Shown here one piece after another: positions 32,326 to 44,150 of a stretch of 64,000 bases of DNA. How positions within the stretch are numbered: the first letter of the stretch is position 1; each line of letters opens with the position of its first letter. The DNA comes from Bremia lactucae (lineage: Eukaryota; Oomycota; Peronosporomycetes; Peronosporales; Peronosporaceae). A model generated the notes under the pieces. It saw nothing but the letters and a program-made list of their open reading frames with translations, did no database searches and was not told where the DNA came from. The translations under genes and the position numbers were made by a program. The stretch is taken from the NCBI RefSeq assembly GCF_004359215.1, contig NC_090610.1, forward strand, positions 5,592,159-5,656,158. The letters run 5' to 3'.

Positions 32326-33313
32326 TTCTCTTTTTGACCCGAAAGGGCATCTCATGTTGCCGCTTCGCAATGGCAGAAATTGCATTTTGAGGGCTGGATG
32401 AAAGATCACAAACCGCCACATCGTGTGCTGCGACATATAGACAACACTGCACGCGTTGGGCTGTCCAAACTCTAGTGTCTACAGATTTCCCGTGGCCATT
32501 TGACGCTCGCTGTTCGTTAAGCCACTTGGCTTTGGCGCGTAATTGCTCGGTGAAAATTAAAAAATGCGGCAGCGTATACTTGCGTGGTCCAATAATGGCT
32601 ACAGCATAAAAAAAAGCTATTCGTAAGAAAAAAAAAACAATTCCTGGCACAATCGGGCAACCTTCACGGCCCCAGACGAAACGCACCGGCGATCGCTTCC
32701 AATGCTTCGTCCGACATAAATGGTACGCTTTCATCGTATGCTGCCAACATAGCTGATGCTGTGGCCGGACCTACCTTCATAGATAACCCATTCTCATCAT
32801 TCCATCGATGGGACTGTTCAGATAAGTCAATGTAACTTACCCCTTTCAGCGCGCAGAAGGCTTCAGTGGCAGCGCGCAAATTTCCTCGCTTGATCTCACT
32901 ATATCCGGTGAGCGAGGCCTGCTTGACTTCACTCACTGTCAATTCTGATATGTATTTCATCAGCTGCGGACGCCTGCATAATGTAGAGTGTAAGCATCTG
33001 TTGGGAGTCACGACAGCTGCAGACGCACCATTTTCCCTTCTTAAGCTTCCATTGCATTAGCTTCTTCAATTCCTCTTGTGTCATATACGGCTGGGGCTCG
33101 CGCGCCCGCAGAATGGGCGGATAAGAGTCCACATACCAGGTATCTAATGCCACCAGGTCGCTCTTTGTAAAAGAAAAAAGAATTGTGAGTTATGGCAACT
33201 ATTCCTAAAAATAAAATCGTCTTGCGCACGTGCATGGACTGCAACACTAAGTCGTAACGCGCCCAGACAGTCGCCCATACGACATCGGACGATGAGCTCC
33301 ATAGCGTCGCCAT
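32249..33313 (-). CDS. Conserved protein with HhH-like motif (5 exons)
   Basis: Exons 33230-33313, 33029-33162, 32841-32973, 32687-32774 and 32249-32598 give 262 aa with matching phases. The intron at 32775-32840 is 66 bp and free of stops, so retention would keep the frame. Removing it unites LKG with VGPATASAML, a helix-hairpin-helix-like signature. Other landmarks are LVALDTWYVDSYPP, MTQEELKKLMQWKLKKGKWRP and SDEALEAIA, then RKYTLPHFLIFTEQL. From memory this WKLxxGKxRP plus KGxGPATAS arrangement is a conserved uncharacterised family in fungi and protists. The basic, low-complexity C-terminal 70 residues may be lineage-specific. DNA binding is plausible but unproven. Confidence 0.75.
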
Positions 33314-33699
33314 GACGGATAGGATTTTTCAGACGTCAAATTGTAGCGTTTGCTCGTCACAGTCGCACATATCCGTTTCGTCAAAGTATTAAGTGTGGAA
33401 GGACCTTTTTGAACAGATAAATGCTGATGTGCGCAGCTGCTGTCATAATGTATTCTTACAGGTGTCAGTATCTCTTTTTCACGTTATATTCTTTCTATGT
33501 ATAGCTCAAGCCGTCTCTGGCGGTTCTTTGATCATAATTACAAAGCAGGCAGTCACCGCTTGTTGTCGCCTCACCTCATTTATTGCTGCCTTCATACCCA
33601 CGTCTCTTACTTTTGAGCTTAGTCTTCGATTAGCGCCCACATTGCCACTTTGTTAACTAAGTAGCTACATTCGGTGCACGACGTTACCGAGTTCTAGAA
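33314..33699. promoter_or_regulatory. Divergent intergenic region
   Basis: 386 bp between the head-to-head HhH gene and ankyrin gene. It contains pyrimidine-rich patches and ends in a GTTCTAGAAATGG start context. No defined motif. Confidence 0.35.
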
Positions 33700-34782
33700 A
33701 TGGACGAAAAGGAAGCAGCCAAAGCGAAGCTATTCATTGCCACGCTACAGAAGTACGGCTATGACCTAACAGACCCGAGCTTGGCGACTAGCTCCAACTC
33801 GAGCTTGGACTCGTCCTCCACCGAGTGGAGTCCTGATGATGACGTGGAGCCAGTTGTTGTCTCCCGGCTAAGCTCCACATCATCCTCAAGTATTCTGGCT
33901 TTGCGCGACCGCAAGAACCAGCAAAGCGCGCTACACATTGCGGCCAAGAAGGGTCATTTTGACGTGCTGCGTGCGCTAGCCAAGCTCCCGGGTCTTTCGG
34001 AACACTTGAACGCCGGTGACCGACACGCGAACACAGCGTTGCACTTTGCTGCCAGCAGCACGAGGTCCAATGCCCCAGATCTTGTGGAACTTTTGCTCAA
34101 TCTCGGCGCAAACCCTTCGGCCTTGAACGTCCGTGGACAGACGCCATTGGCTATTCACATCATTACAGCCAAGCCCGAGACACCGACGACTATCACGAAG
34201 CTCTTTATCGACAAGTTTAGGCATTTGAAACATATTCCGTCCTCGCCTTCTTCGCCTTCGTCTCCCACAGGCTTTCGCTTTACAACGCCATGTGCGGCAC
34301 TAAACGAACTGGTAAACGGCACGACGTACTTACACATGGCAGTCGAGCGTCAATTGGGTGAAATTGGCGGCGCCTTGGTGCAAGGAGGGGCCTCGATTAA
34401 TGTACCGGACCATAATGGCGTGATGGTGAGCGACACTATTCCTAAGAAGCTGCTGGTAAAGCTTATTACATTCATGACCGAGGGCTCACAAGTGGCGCCG
34501 GCAGACATTGTACGTGGGAGTTGTAAGATATGCCGCAACCCAAAGAGTCTGCTGGATCCACTGAGGGATTGCGCGCTATGTAGCCGCGCGGTGTGCAAGA
34601 ATTGCTCGCAGAAAGCGTCCGAGATTCGCAAATCGACCTCGGATGGCACGTACGTTTCGCTTAAAGACAAGGATGAGGGTCGATTTTGTGCTGTGTGCTG
34701 CACGGTCAAGATCCTTAGGTCCAAGAAACACAATCAACGTGAAAACTTTAACAAGAAGCTCATGGGCTGTGGCATGAAATAG
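33700..34782 (+). CDS. Ankyrin-repeat protein with C-terminal zinc-binding domain
   Basis: Single exon, 360 aa. Residues 20-70 are Ser-rich. From about 75 to 240 there are ankyrin repeats (SALHIAAKKGHFDVLRAL, TALHFAASS..LVELLLNLGANPSALNVRGQTPLAIHI, TYLHMAVERQ..GGALVQGGASINVPDHNG). About 273-335 is a Cys-rich module (CKICRNPKS..CALCSRAVCKNCSQK...FCAVCC) of FYVE/RING-like spacing, eight or more Cys. Ankyrin plus FYVE-type zinc proteins are common in oomycetes and are thought to act in membrane or protein scaffolding. Whether the zinc module binds PI3P is open: the R(R/K)HHCR basic patch is not evident. Confidence 0.88.
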   Translation: MDEKEAAKAKLFIATLQKYGYDLTDPSLATSSNSSLDSSSTEWSPDDDVEPVVVSRLSSTSSSSILALRDRKNQQSALHIAAKKGHFDVLRALAKLPGLSEHLNAGDRHANTALHFAASSTRSNAPDLVELLLNLGANPSALNVRGQTPLAIHIITAKPETPTTITKLFIDKFRHLKHIPSSPSSPSSPTGFRFTTPCAALNELVNGTTYLHMAVERQLGEIGGALVQGGASINVPDHNGVMVSDTIPKKLLVKLITFMTEGSQVAPADIVRGSCKICRNPKSLLDPLRDCALCSRAVCKNCSQKASEIRKSTSDGTYVSLKDKDEGRFCAVCCTVKILRSKKHNQRENFNKKLMGCGMK

Positions 34783-34903
34783 ACGACTCGGTCCGAATGA
34801 AGGACATGCTACGATATATACTGTCGCACGTTCTCGATATAGATTAAATTTGATATTTCTTACTTTTTTAAAATTTAGCGTTGGCCGTAATAAATTGTTT
34901 CCT

Positions 34904-36208
34904 TTAGCTTATTAGTGCGTGGTACAACACATATGTGAGTGAAGCAGCCGCAAAGACGGCCCCGGCAAAGACAAAACTAAGTGCCAATCGAGGGGAATAG
35001 AAAGCGTCTCGCTCAACGAGATACCCACGCGAGACCTCGTAGAGAAAGAGTCCAGGAACGGTGAGCGCAAGCACATTGCCCGACACAGAGCCGACAAATG
35101 CCATCACAATGCCCAAATCACGCGAAGATACCGAGAACAAGTGCGCAATCAGTAGAAAAGCTACTGTAATCCCTGTGCGGAATAGTAAGCTCTCGCGGTC
35201 GTGACCCAAACAGCAAATCTCGACAAGCTGACGCAATGGTTGAAAAGTCATAGGCGTCTTCAGCACCATGCTGATGCCCAACGCCAAGCGAGCTCCATTA
35301 ATAAGCTTGTCATCTGTTTTAAAACCTGTAAGGATGTCACTTGGTGGCTGTCCATGGAAGCATGCGTAGCCCAAATAGGCAAAAAATAGATAAATAACGA
35401 GTCCCCAACTCATCAGTGCCTTGTGCACCTGTGTCATCTGCGTCTTGACGCGAATTTCTTGGTACGCACGTGGGACATTTAATTGACAAGTAAAACTCAA
35501 CGTGACGATTGGAAGCGCGTACGCAAGCGCTGCGACTTCTGAGTTAAACTCGTCAGCAAGATTTTTCGGAATCTGAGCTGCAAAGTCGGGATCATTCTGT
35601 ATTGTACGAATGGCCAGTGCTACGAGAATGTAGAGAAGACACAACAGTACGAGGATATTGGCAAAACGAAGCTCGTGAATGGTCTCTGGAAGACAGAGCG
35701 GGATACTCAAGAGCATAAAGACCAAGCTTATCGCCCTGCGACTCATAATTCCTAGTAGAAAAGGCTCAAACAAATCCATTGCAATGACCATATAGCTCAC
35801 AATCGCACCAAAAAGCAAAGCAACCGTTAGTAGACGCACTGCCCAAACGCCAGTGGCGCCGACGAGACGGGAGCTTAGTGCCTCGTATGAATACGCAAAG
35901 GCAGCATCGCAGCAAATAGTAAGCATTTCGCAAGCGCGGAAAGCCAACCAGGCACTTATGCCGAACAAAAGCAGTGCAGGTAGCTGCCCTACTGCTTGTA
36001 TAACGCTTGGTAGGGTCAAAATACATGCACCCGTCATGGTCGTAGCAAGCCCTAAAAATGACGAAAAAGCCGAACCTTCTACAAAAAAATGAGCAGGACA
36101 ATGAGCTTCTGTCGATGTTGGGAGCGATGAGGCAATCGTTACGGTGGAAAGCTTCTGCGATGGACTCTGCGCGGCGCTGGTCGTTCGCAGCAGCGACGCG
36201 TTTTCCAT
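34904..36208 (-). CDS. AAAP-family amino-acid permease
   Basis: Single exon, 434 aa, start at ATG 36208 (upstream frame has no ATG). After a 35-residue cytosolic Ser/Thr-rich tail come about eleven membrane segments. Key stretches: GLATTMTGACILTLPSVIQ in the first segment (the conserved GTGIL.LP-like loop), SYMVIAMDLFEPFL, FTCQLNVPRAYQEI, YLFFAYLGYACFHG, and VGSVSGNVLALTVPGLFL. This order fits the amino acid/auxin permease (SLC32/36/38-like) superfamily. Proton-coupled amino-acid import is the family role; substrate unknown. Its stop lies 121 bp from the ankyrin gene stop (tail-to-tail). Confidence 0.88.
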   Translation of the reverse strand: MENASLLRTTSAAQSPSQKLSTVTIASSLPTSTEAHCPAHFFVEGSAFSSFLGLATTMTGACILTLPSVIQAVGQLPALLLFGISAWLAFRACEMLTICCDAAFAYSYEALSSRLVGATGVWAVRLLTVALLFGAIVSYMVIAMDLFEPFLLGIMSRRAISLVFMLLSIPLCLPETIHELRFANILVLLCLLYILVALAIRTIQNDPDFAAQIPKNLADEFNSEVAALAYALPIVTLSFTCQLNVPRAYQEIRVKTQMTQVHKALMSWGLVIYLFFAYLGYACFHGQPPSDILTGFKTDDKLINGARLALGISMVLKTPMTFQPLRQLVEICCLGHDRESLLFRTGITVAFLLIAHLFSVSSRDLGIVMAFVGSVSGNVLALTVPGLFLYEVSRGYLVERDAFYSPRLALSFVFAGAVFAAASLTYVLYHALIS

Positions 36209-36412
36209 CCTATTACGTGATGATACGGGTGTAATATTTGGTGTTATGATTGAGTGATTCCTGAAAAAGGCCGTCAATAATTACAGAAACGATATGAAAA
36301 AGTTTATTTTTTATTACAAGAAAAAGAAATGTATGCGTCTAGTTCTTGAATGTGGTTCCGATTCGGCCGTCTTGCAACTATACACTTTCTGTATTTAAAA
36401 CGTGCTATGACT

Positions 36413-37994
36413 CTAATCGGAAGTATCCGAGTGAGGAAAAAACCCAAGAATATCCTTAATAAGAATGTTCCACACGACTTGCACGGCGACTTCGGCAACA
36501 ATGAGCCAAATGACAATCATCTCGAGCTTCGTGTCGTGTTGATGCGCAAGCTGCTGGCTCAATACGTCCAGTCTGCATCAATTCCTTATTAGAACGCAAG
36601 TAGTGAGGTAAATTACAGGCACGCGATACGTACAGCTCTCGAAGGATATCCAAACGTGTATTCAGAATCTGGACACGATTGTCTACGCTCAAATACTTCA
36701 TTACCTTTTTGTACAGCGGTTCATACTCGTCGTCTTCCCAGAAAAAGTCTGGCTCGTCAAGCATATCGGAGTTTAAATTCACATCGCTTCGCTGCACATC
36801 ACATTATCTTATAAAAAAAATGGCTTTTCATGACAAGATCAAGCCCATTCTCCGCTCGTACCTCAATAAATAATCGTCCAATGAGCTTTGAAATATCACT
36901 CTGCGAATATTGTATTGAACCCGTCGCTGCCAGATTCTGCGGCACGTGTTTTGTCTCGCGAATCGTTTCTTCGACGCGTTCTTCAAAGACGTCCAGTTTT
37001 GAGGACTGGGCCATGGCAAAAGAGATCGCCAACTTCTCGGAAGCGCGATTACTTCGGAGTGTAATTGCGTCGTTGCAAATTGAACTTGCATCTCCGTATG
37101 TATAGTCCATATCCTCCACCTCGACTTGTTTCACTGGTCCCACGGAGAAGGAACTTAATGCTACTAAGTGCGCTTGTTCTTCGGCTCTTGTGAGACCCCA
37201 AAAAACTGCACATCCCGTCCTACATGGTGCAAAAAAGCTCAGTGACTTCGACAGTCCACAAAGTCGTCATTGAGCACAACACGTACGCAAAATAAAAGGC
37301 ATCTTTCTGCTGATACGGCAATCCCCCTCTAGATTCATTGACAATACAATGTCACAACATTACGCCTTGCTCAATGATTTCGTACGTACTCATGATCTAT
37401 AGCCGGTGCACAGCTTGAATGAATTGCCCCCATATACATTTTATGCGTCCATCCATCCGAATGCAATTCACCTCCGGGCAATTGACCCGTTTCGACTCTT
37501 TCGAGCCACTTGAGCAGCTTAAATAGCTGCAATTGTTCGCAGGTGCAGTAAGCAGATACGCGAAGCTTAGGAGCACTCGGTGGCTCTCGCAATTGCTTAT
37601 TAATGGTCCTTATTCTAGAGCGACGGGTTGTGTGACTCACAGTGCCGGGTGCTGGCAGCGGTTTTGGAGGCCCCCTTTTAAATCTACTTTTTTTCCAATT
37701 GGCTCTCGGAATTAGACGGAAGGCATCTGATGTCTGCTGGCGGTAGCTATTGGGCGAGAATTGGCGATCTAAGTCGCTTAAGTCATCATCTTCGTCATTT
37801 TCGCTGCTACTGCCGTCGTTGTCGGCTCCAAAAAAATGGCGCGATCCGTTCCCGCTCTCGTCTTCTTTGCGGTGATACACAGCCGAGTCAGAGTTATAGT
37901 TGAATGATATGTTTTTCGGTGGTAGCAATGGCGATCTCTCGCTTTTAATGACGTCGGTCTGTGGGGGACTGCGACTGCTCCGCCGTGAACTCAT
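36413..37994 (-). CDS. RMD1 / DUF155 family membrane protein (5 exons)
   Basis: Exons 37386-37994, 37287-37309 (23-nt microexon), 36862-37219, 36634-36791 and 36413-36572 give 435 aa in phase. Residues 1-140 are disordered (Ser/acidic, RSPLLPPKN). The DUF155 domain starts at LRVSAYCTCEQLQLF and runs through QKDAFYFATGCAVFWGL, TYGDASSICNDAITL, KLIGRLFIERSDVNLNSDMLDEPDFFWE and YLSVDNRVQILNTRLDIL. The C terminus has one membrane helix (LEMIVIWLIVAEVAVQVVW). Yeast relatives are Rmd1/Rmd8 (meiotic division) and the mitochondrial member Rmnd1; molecular role poorly defined. Confidence 0.85.
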
Positions 37995-38271
37995 GGAGTG
38001 CACAAGTGAATCTTTTTGATTTGCCAACGTAAAAAAATACAAGAATAATTATGTAAATTTGTTTTTGGTGGTATTTTGTTATTTGGGAATTGATAAAAGG
38101 CACTTCGATTAACAGCAACCCGAGAATTACAATCGTGAACCCAAAGCTTCGACGCCAATAACTTTAACTTATTGGACAACATTGAAAAGGGGTGGGCTAC
38201 GAGGGAAAAGCCGATGCTGTTTATTAGGCTGCCGTTCGGGACACAGACGTTTTTGATCAGGACACAGACAC

Positions 38272-38804
38272 TGTAACGGGCTAAAGTTGCCCTAATATAA
38301 CACAGTCCCCGTTAAGTACACTTGGTGTACCTAAGAGAATGGTCAATTACTAAATTATAGTAATTAGACCCAGCACTCGGGTGTGGTGCACATTTGTGAC
38401 CAACCCTTGTGTATGTGATGCACATGGGTGCATTCACATTAGAAGGGATGACGGCTAGCGTCATTCGTCACGCGAGGTATCTAGAATGATACGCTCGCAA
38501 TATATGTCAAGTGTTATCTATAGAGATGACATTTTGATGGGTAAAAATAGGTTTTTATATTCAATACGATAAAATATAAATCAGTCTGAAAACTACTTCC
38601 TACTTGGTAAGTGCGCACGAGGAGCCGGATTACCGCTCCCGTGACGACACTTAACCAAAGTACTTAGTGCGTTGGGTGAGGTCGCTAACGCGCCCACCAC
38701 AACTACCTTACAACACGCAAGAGAAGCTGGTTAAACCGCTTCCTCGCTGTGCTAGGGTGTGTGTCTAAGTAGGGCGTGGCCGCATTACATTGTGTCCGCC
38801 TACA
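38272..38804 (+). mobile_element. Solo LTR (family B) in the TIR arm
   Basis: 533 bp, starting TGTAACGGGCTAAAG and ending TCCGCCTACA, flanked by GACAC on both sides (38267-38271 and 38805-38809). The first 190 bp match 8869-9060. Removing it restores the TIR arm's continuity with GATTAATTGG. Confidence 0.83.
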
Positions 38805-39014
38805 GACACGATTAATTGGCTAAATCTAAGCTATTTGATTGGCTATATTTAAACGTTTGATTGGTCAACGTCTGGCTAGGAATATACGCCCAGCGCTAAC
38901 ATCGCCATATCTTCACGATTAGCAACCGTGCAACCTTTGCAATTGACAACGACAGGAGATAGCAAAGGTAAAAGCAAGAGACTTTATATTTGATACGGAA
39001 AGGATGAAACACTT

Positions 39015-39585
39015 TTAGTTTTGATGCAGAAAGTATTAAATACTGAATGAAAGAATTAATGGCATTTTAACTCCATTCCGATTGGAATACTCTGGATGTC
39101 TGTGTCGAGTCCGTCGCTTCTGCTGCCGGTAAAACTGCTAGTAATATTGCACCCCGTTCTTGTTCGGCCGGCAGCCCTGAAAGGGAACAAAATCGTGAGC
39201 TGCGACGGTTGCCCAGCTGACCGCAAGCGCGACAAACAGGTGGCCTGCGTATCCTTGAAGGGGCTCAACGTATTTGAATGCCGAAGGATCGCGACGAGTG
39301 GAAATGTTTTGGGCCACGAAAGTCGAGGATAGTGACCGTCCTCGTGTTTTACCGGCTCCGATTCTTGTACGACTATCGGAGTCTATTGAGAGAGCGTCTC
39401 CACTTTTTCGACCATTGTCTGCTGCTGCTGGACAGGAAGGTGCCTAATATATTACCAGCGGTGTCACCGACAGCAGAAGCGACGGACTCGACACAGACAT
39501 CAACAGTATTCCAATCAGAATAACGTTAGAATGCCGTTGATTCTTCCACATAGTATTTAATCCTTTCTGTATCAAAATTTTGAAT
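39015..39585. repeat. Long internal inverted repeat
   Basis: Positions about 39015-39155 pair with about 39436-39585 as an inverted repeat. Both arms carry GATGTCTGTGTCGAGTCC, GATTGGAATACT and ATTAAATACT in inverse order. The loop of about 280 bp holds a short open frame with CDGCPADRKRDKQVAC. A transcript would fold into a long hairpin. Confidence 0.72.
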
Positions 39586-42119
39586 AGATGAAGAGATAAT
39601 AAAATATCAGCTGATCAACTAGGCAAAGTACTTCACCTTGATGTTCCGTGCGGACCATTTTGCAAGGACAGCCAGTGCAAGAGCTTGCGGATCTTCTTTT
39701 CCTACTTCCCTCCTCTTTATTGTGATTATCCGGTGCATTCCTCCGCGATGGTATTTAAAATGCACTTTATGCTTTCTATTACGTTGCCTGTGAGAATTGT
39801 TTGATACAATTCGTATCATTCCTCAGCGGCAAACGCATCAAAGGCATCCTTTGAGGAGTACATTTTTCCAGCAAGAGAAACAGGAGGTTGGAGAGACACA
39901 TTTCTTAAGTTGAATAAGGAGGTAAACAGGGGGCGAGGTAAATGTTGAAATGTAGGTAGATCCGGATTCATAAATAAAAATATCAAAAGTTGTAAGTAAG
40001 ATCTAAATATGGAGGGTGATTGTTACAGTAAAAAAAAGGAAAACCCCTTTTTAGGGAAAAAGGAGTGAAACAAGGTAAAGCATGTAAAGGGGCTTAAACT
40101 AACAAAAAGGGTTTAATATTTGGGGAAATTAAATCGAAAAAGACGTTTTACTGCAGCCAATCAAATGCCCTAGCGTTAGCCAACTAAATAGCCTAAATCT
40201 AGCCAATTAATCGCGTCTATGTCCGGAACGAAAACGTCTGTGTCCGGATCAAAAACGTCGGTGTCCCGAACGGCGGCCTGTTATTATCTTGTTTAACAAC
40301 GATCTTGCGAAATTCCAATATCTTTTCAACTCCCATTTTTCTTATGCAATCGTGCTGGCTAAAAACATACTAATTGAAATTAGTACCCACCGCACTCATA
40401 TCCATGCAAAACTAACACATTAGTCAGTCGAAACCACCTGTCACAATTCGCACGAACAGTCGCCCAGATGGTCAATTCCAACACTGTGGTAGATTCTTGC
40501 ACTCTGGCACCATTGTTGCTCTGGCGATATTAGCGCTTCGGCCATCTTGCAAGCTTAAGTTACACCAAACAACTTGCGCATTTTCCATCATCTTCGTTGC
40601 ATTCAGTACCTTAATACGCGTCTGCCAACATCATTTCTAAACTAACAAATACCAGCTCTATGATTTCGCGCCGAGCATATTCACAGAGACCATCCACATG
40701 TACGCCAACATGCTTTACTTTCGCCGACAACGCCTCGCCTTCGACTTATTTTACCGCTCGATTATCCATCTACACTGACCAAGGCAGTTTAATCGATGCA
40801 TCAAACTCGTTAAGCACCTCTCAAATTCCCAGCAACACAGGAGCAACTTCAGATGCAGCCACAAAATCCGCTTCCGTTATCGGTGACGGCACCTTGCCCG
40901 TTTTTTTGTAAATCCAACTCACAATCATCTCATTCTAAAATAATACACCTCCAGTAATTGATTTTCGATCATGCTTATCCGCCGCAAATCTGCATCGCTG
41001 AATGAGGTTAAGTAAAAAAATCGACTTTTTTACCATGTTTTTCAATGCCAGTTTATATGTCTTAGTTCCGTTTATATAACGAGCCCCACTCCTTTCGCCA
41101 TCTTTTAATCGTACATCCGCGGCTTGTGCGTCTGTCTGGTCGCCTTGTGTACCGCGAACGCGGTATCCAGTCGTCTGCAACGAGCGATTCACAGCAGCGT
41201 GCCAACAAGTGACTGAATTTTTTTAAGATAAGGTTTACATATTTTTGCAACCTGCAAGAGCAGCTCCTCGCCCAACGATTGCAACTCGTACAGGCATCGT
41301 ATTCGCCTATTTAGGCCAAAGTCGCGCAATAAATCGCATGCCAAAAGTCTGTAAGCATCATTGAGATTCTTAATCTATTACGAGTACATACTTCCAAGCG
41401 TAATGTTTCCCATCCGCGTTAGTTTCTTTTCTTAAACTCACTTGCTGAGGTCAAATACAAGCAGCCTTTGTACCGATCGAAGTTTGACAAGTTAAGTACC
41501 AGACCTACGTGGAATTGTGGTGTTTGGATTGCAGTGCATGTGTATCGCGCGATCCGCGCAAGAACTCGTTGAATCGAGCACAAGTGCAGGATTTTGGTGG
41601 GAATTGACGTGACGAATGGTTATAAATATACCTTCAAAAGGAGAATGTAGTATTTGTGACACAACAACTGCTAATTAACATGGCAGAAAGCGAATGCGTT
41701 GGATGCATCTAGTCAGAAGAAGCGGATGAGGGAGACCTCGTAATTACTGTTGGATAGGCAGCAGGTTATTGCGTGTAAAAGACGGATCTGCCAAACGAAG
41801 TTGTTGATGAGGCACTGCAAGTCAAAGAAAAAAACGAACGCATGGTGAAGACCTAGACATATTACGCAATCTGTGACAAAACAGCTTGAGGGTGCTGAAG
41901 AACAGAAGGGACGTCAGCGCAAGCAAACAGCGTGGGCGACCCCGTCTTGAATTGGGCATATCACGCAATTTAGTACTTATACAAACATCGTCATATGCTG
42001 AAACAATAAAAATTAGAAATTTTCTTAACAAATAGCGATTTTTTTTCTTTAGTTTTCGAAACACAACGATCGCGAAGAAGTTTATGCGAGAATGGTGACA
42101 CAACCAGATTTAAAACATT
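39586..42119. other. No confident gene
   Basis: After the TIR element's right end (40278) I see short open frames only: minus-strand 39619-39819 inside the element (basic, HFKYHRGGMHRIITIKRR), plus-strand 40660-40911 and minus-strand 40935-41192. None carries a motif I recognise. 41640-42050 may be decayed coding sequence upstream of the BEACH relic. Confidence 0.35.
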
Positions 42120-42735
<616 letters not shown>

Positions 42736-42779
42736 AAACTATTGAATTGCGTATTGATGCTGATAAGTTTTCATGGTTC

Positions 42780-43540
42780 CCACGCTTGTAGGTGAGGAAT
42801 GTCGAGTCATCTAATGAACGTCTTGGAGTGTCCACAAGCGTGTGGACGTCGTACAAGTGAGTGCGATGGCTTCACTTGTGGTTAGGTCATTTGCACAACT
42901 GCACAAGAGTATCAGACACACTGTGGAGCTGGACAAGATCAAGTGTCCGGTCAAGTCACTATTCGGCAGACCAAGTTTCTTAAGTTAGTGTTTAACAAGT
43001 TCGATATGCAAGATAGATCCCGACGGCTGTACACAAGCATAGGCAGCGTCGAAGTTCGACCTCTCGAATAAATTGAGGGGTACGAAACAAGGATGCTTTC
43101 GACAGCGGGAAAGTCCTAGATTGACTGAAGAGTCGATTGTTGAGAATCTCGCTGTGGTTGCGCAACCACAGGAAGTGGCAGTTGGAGAGCGCCCAGCGTG
43201 GGCATCGAGTCCATCAGACTTTGTTCGGATTAGTTGAGAGGCTCTTGATGATAAATACGTGTCAGAACACCTGCATGAGTGGATTGATTTGATAATCGTA
43301 CGTTGCGTGTAGACTTGTTGCCATCTTGTGAGTATTAACATGGCAATTTCAATAAGTCTTTCACTACTTGTCGAACGAAGGCTCAGCGGATCTCGAGACG
43401 ATCCCAGATCCGGCCGAAAAGTGCTCGTTGGAAGCGCAGATTCAAAAATTTGGGCAAACTCCGACGCTCTCATTGCAGATGCTCACACTTCTAGCAATAA
43501 CAGTGGCAACTCGATTGTATTTTTAGTCACACTTGACGTA
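42780..43540 (+). mobile_element. Gypsy internal fragment
   Basis: It matches the reverse complement of 29400-29740, including CAACCACAG next to GGTTGCG, and the ACAAGTGAGTGCGATGGC block. The plus strand is therefore the element's sense strand. No intact frame. Confidence 0.6.
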
Positions 43541-44150
43541 ATTTGACCGCTCGAAGGAAGATCAGAGTGACCCGATTGACGTCAATCGAAGGCGACGACC
43601 AAGTGGTAAAGGGCATAGAAGCTCACTAGCCTCCGACGTACGACGAGAGTTGTGACGACACCAGAACAGGCCATCCCCGCGGTTTGCTCTTTGCGATCCG
43701 AACACGCTCGTATAAGGCGGTTCCAAAGCAAGCTTAGCAATTTGTTGGAGACTTAACGGCACAAATCCGTCGACGGATGAGTGTCAAGTCGTGTCCACGC
43801 TGGAATCGGGCGTTTGGGTCAAATGGCGACGCGTCACTGTGGGCTCCGTCAATGCATTATATGCCCCATACGGGGTACGCTGGCATAGCAACTACTTCTT
43901 AGAAGTGGCTAAATTGTGTCATTGTAGCGCGGTGACGTCCCTGGTGCTAGAAAAAGACGGTCGAGCATTGTTTTAAACGTCCAAGGACGCAATGTTAAAA
44001 ACTACGGCTCCACTGGATGGCTTAAATATTTTATCATATCCAATATTTGGGTCCGTTCGTGTAATTCATAATACAACACAAATTAAAAAGAATGGATTCA
44101 ATGCCGCGTCAATTTCTTTCACACAAGAGACTTCATTAACTCGAGATAAA
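43541..44150. other. Unassigned
   Basis: A plus-strand frame at 43791-43976 and the stretch 43992-44150 have no recognised motif. They may be upstream sequence of the first Crinkler-like relic. Confidence 0.3.

Larger units (their letters stand above)
38227..40278. mobile_element. TIR DNA element split by a nested LTR
   Basis: The left end GGCTGCCGTTCGGGACAC (38227) is the inverted complement of the right end (40261-40278). The arms then share GACGTTTTTGATC, GGACACAGAC and, after the nested LTR, GATTAATTGGCTA...TATTTG/AGTTGGCT for about 130 bp. The GGACACAGACGTTTT motif is repeated inside each arm, three times on the right and twice on the left. Flanks TGTTTATTA (38218-38226) and TGTTATTAT (40279-40287) may be a diverged 8-9 bp target duplication, which would fit a Mutator-like element. 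No transposase is recognisable inside, so it is non-autonomous. Confidence 0.7.

Noticed and set aside
38785..38789. ATTACA as the right end of the solo LTR
   Set aside because: It gives no target duplication. Ending at 38804 yields a perfect GACAC duplication and restores the TIR arm.
42985..43473. 162-codon minus-strand ORF as a gene
   Set aside because: The sequence is the gypsy internal block shared with 29400-29740, and the plus strand is the element's sense strand.
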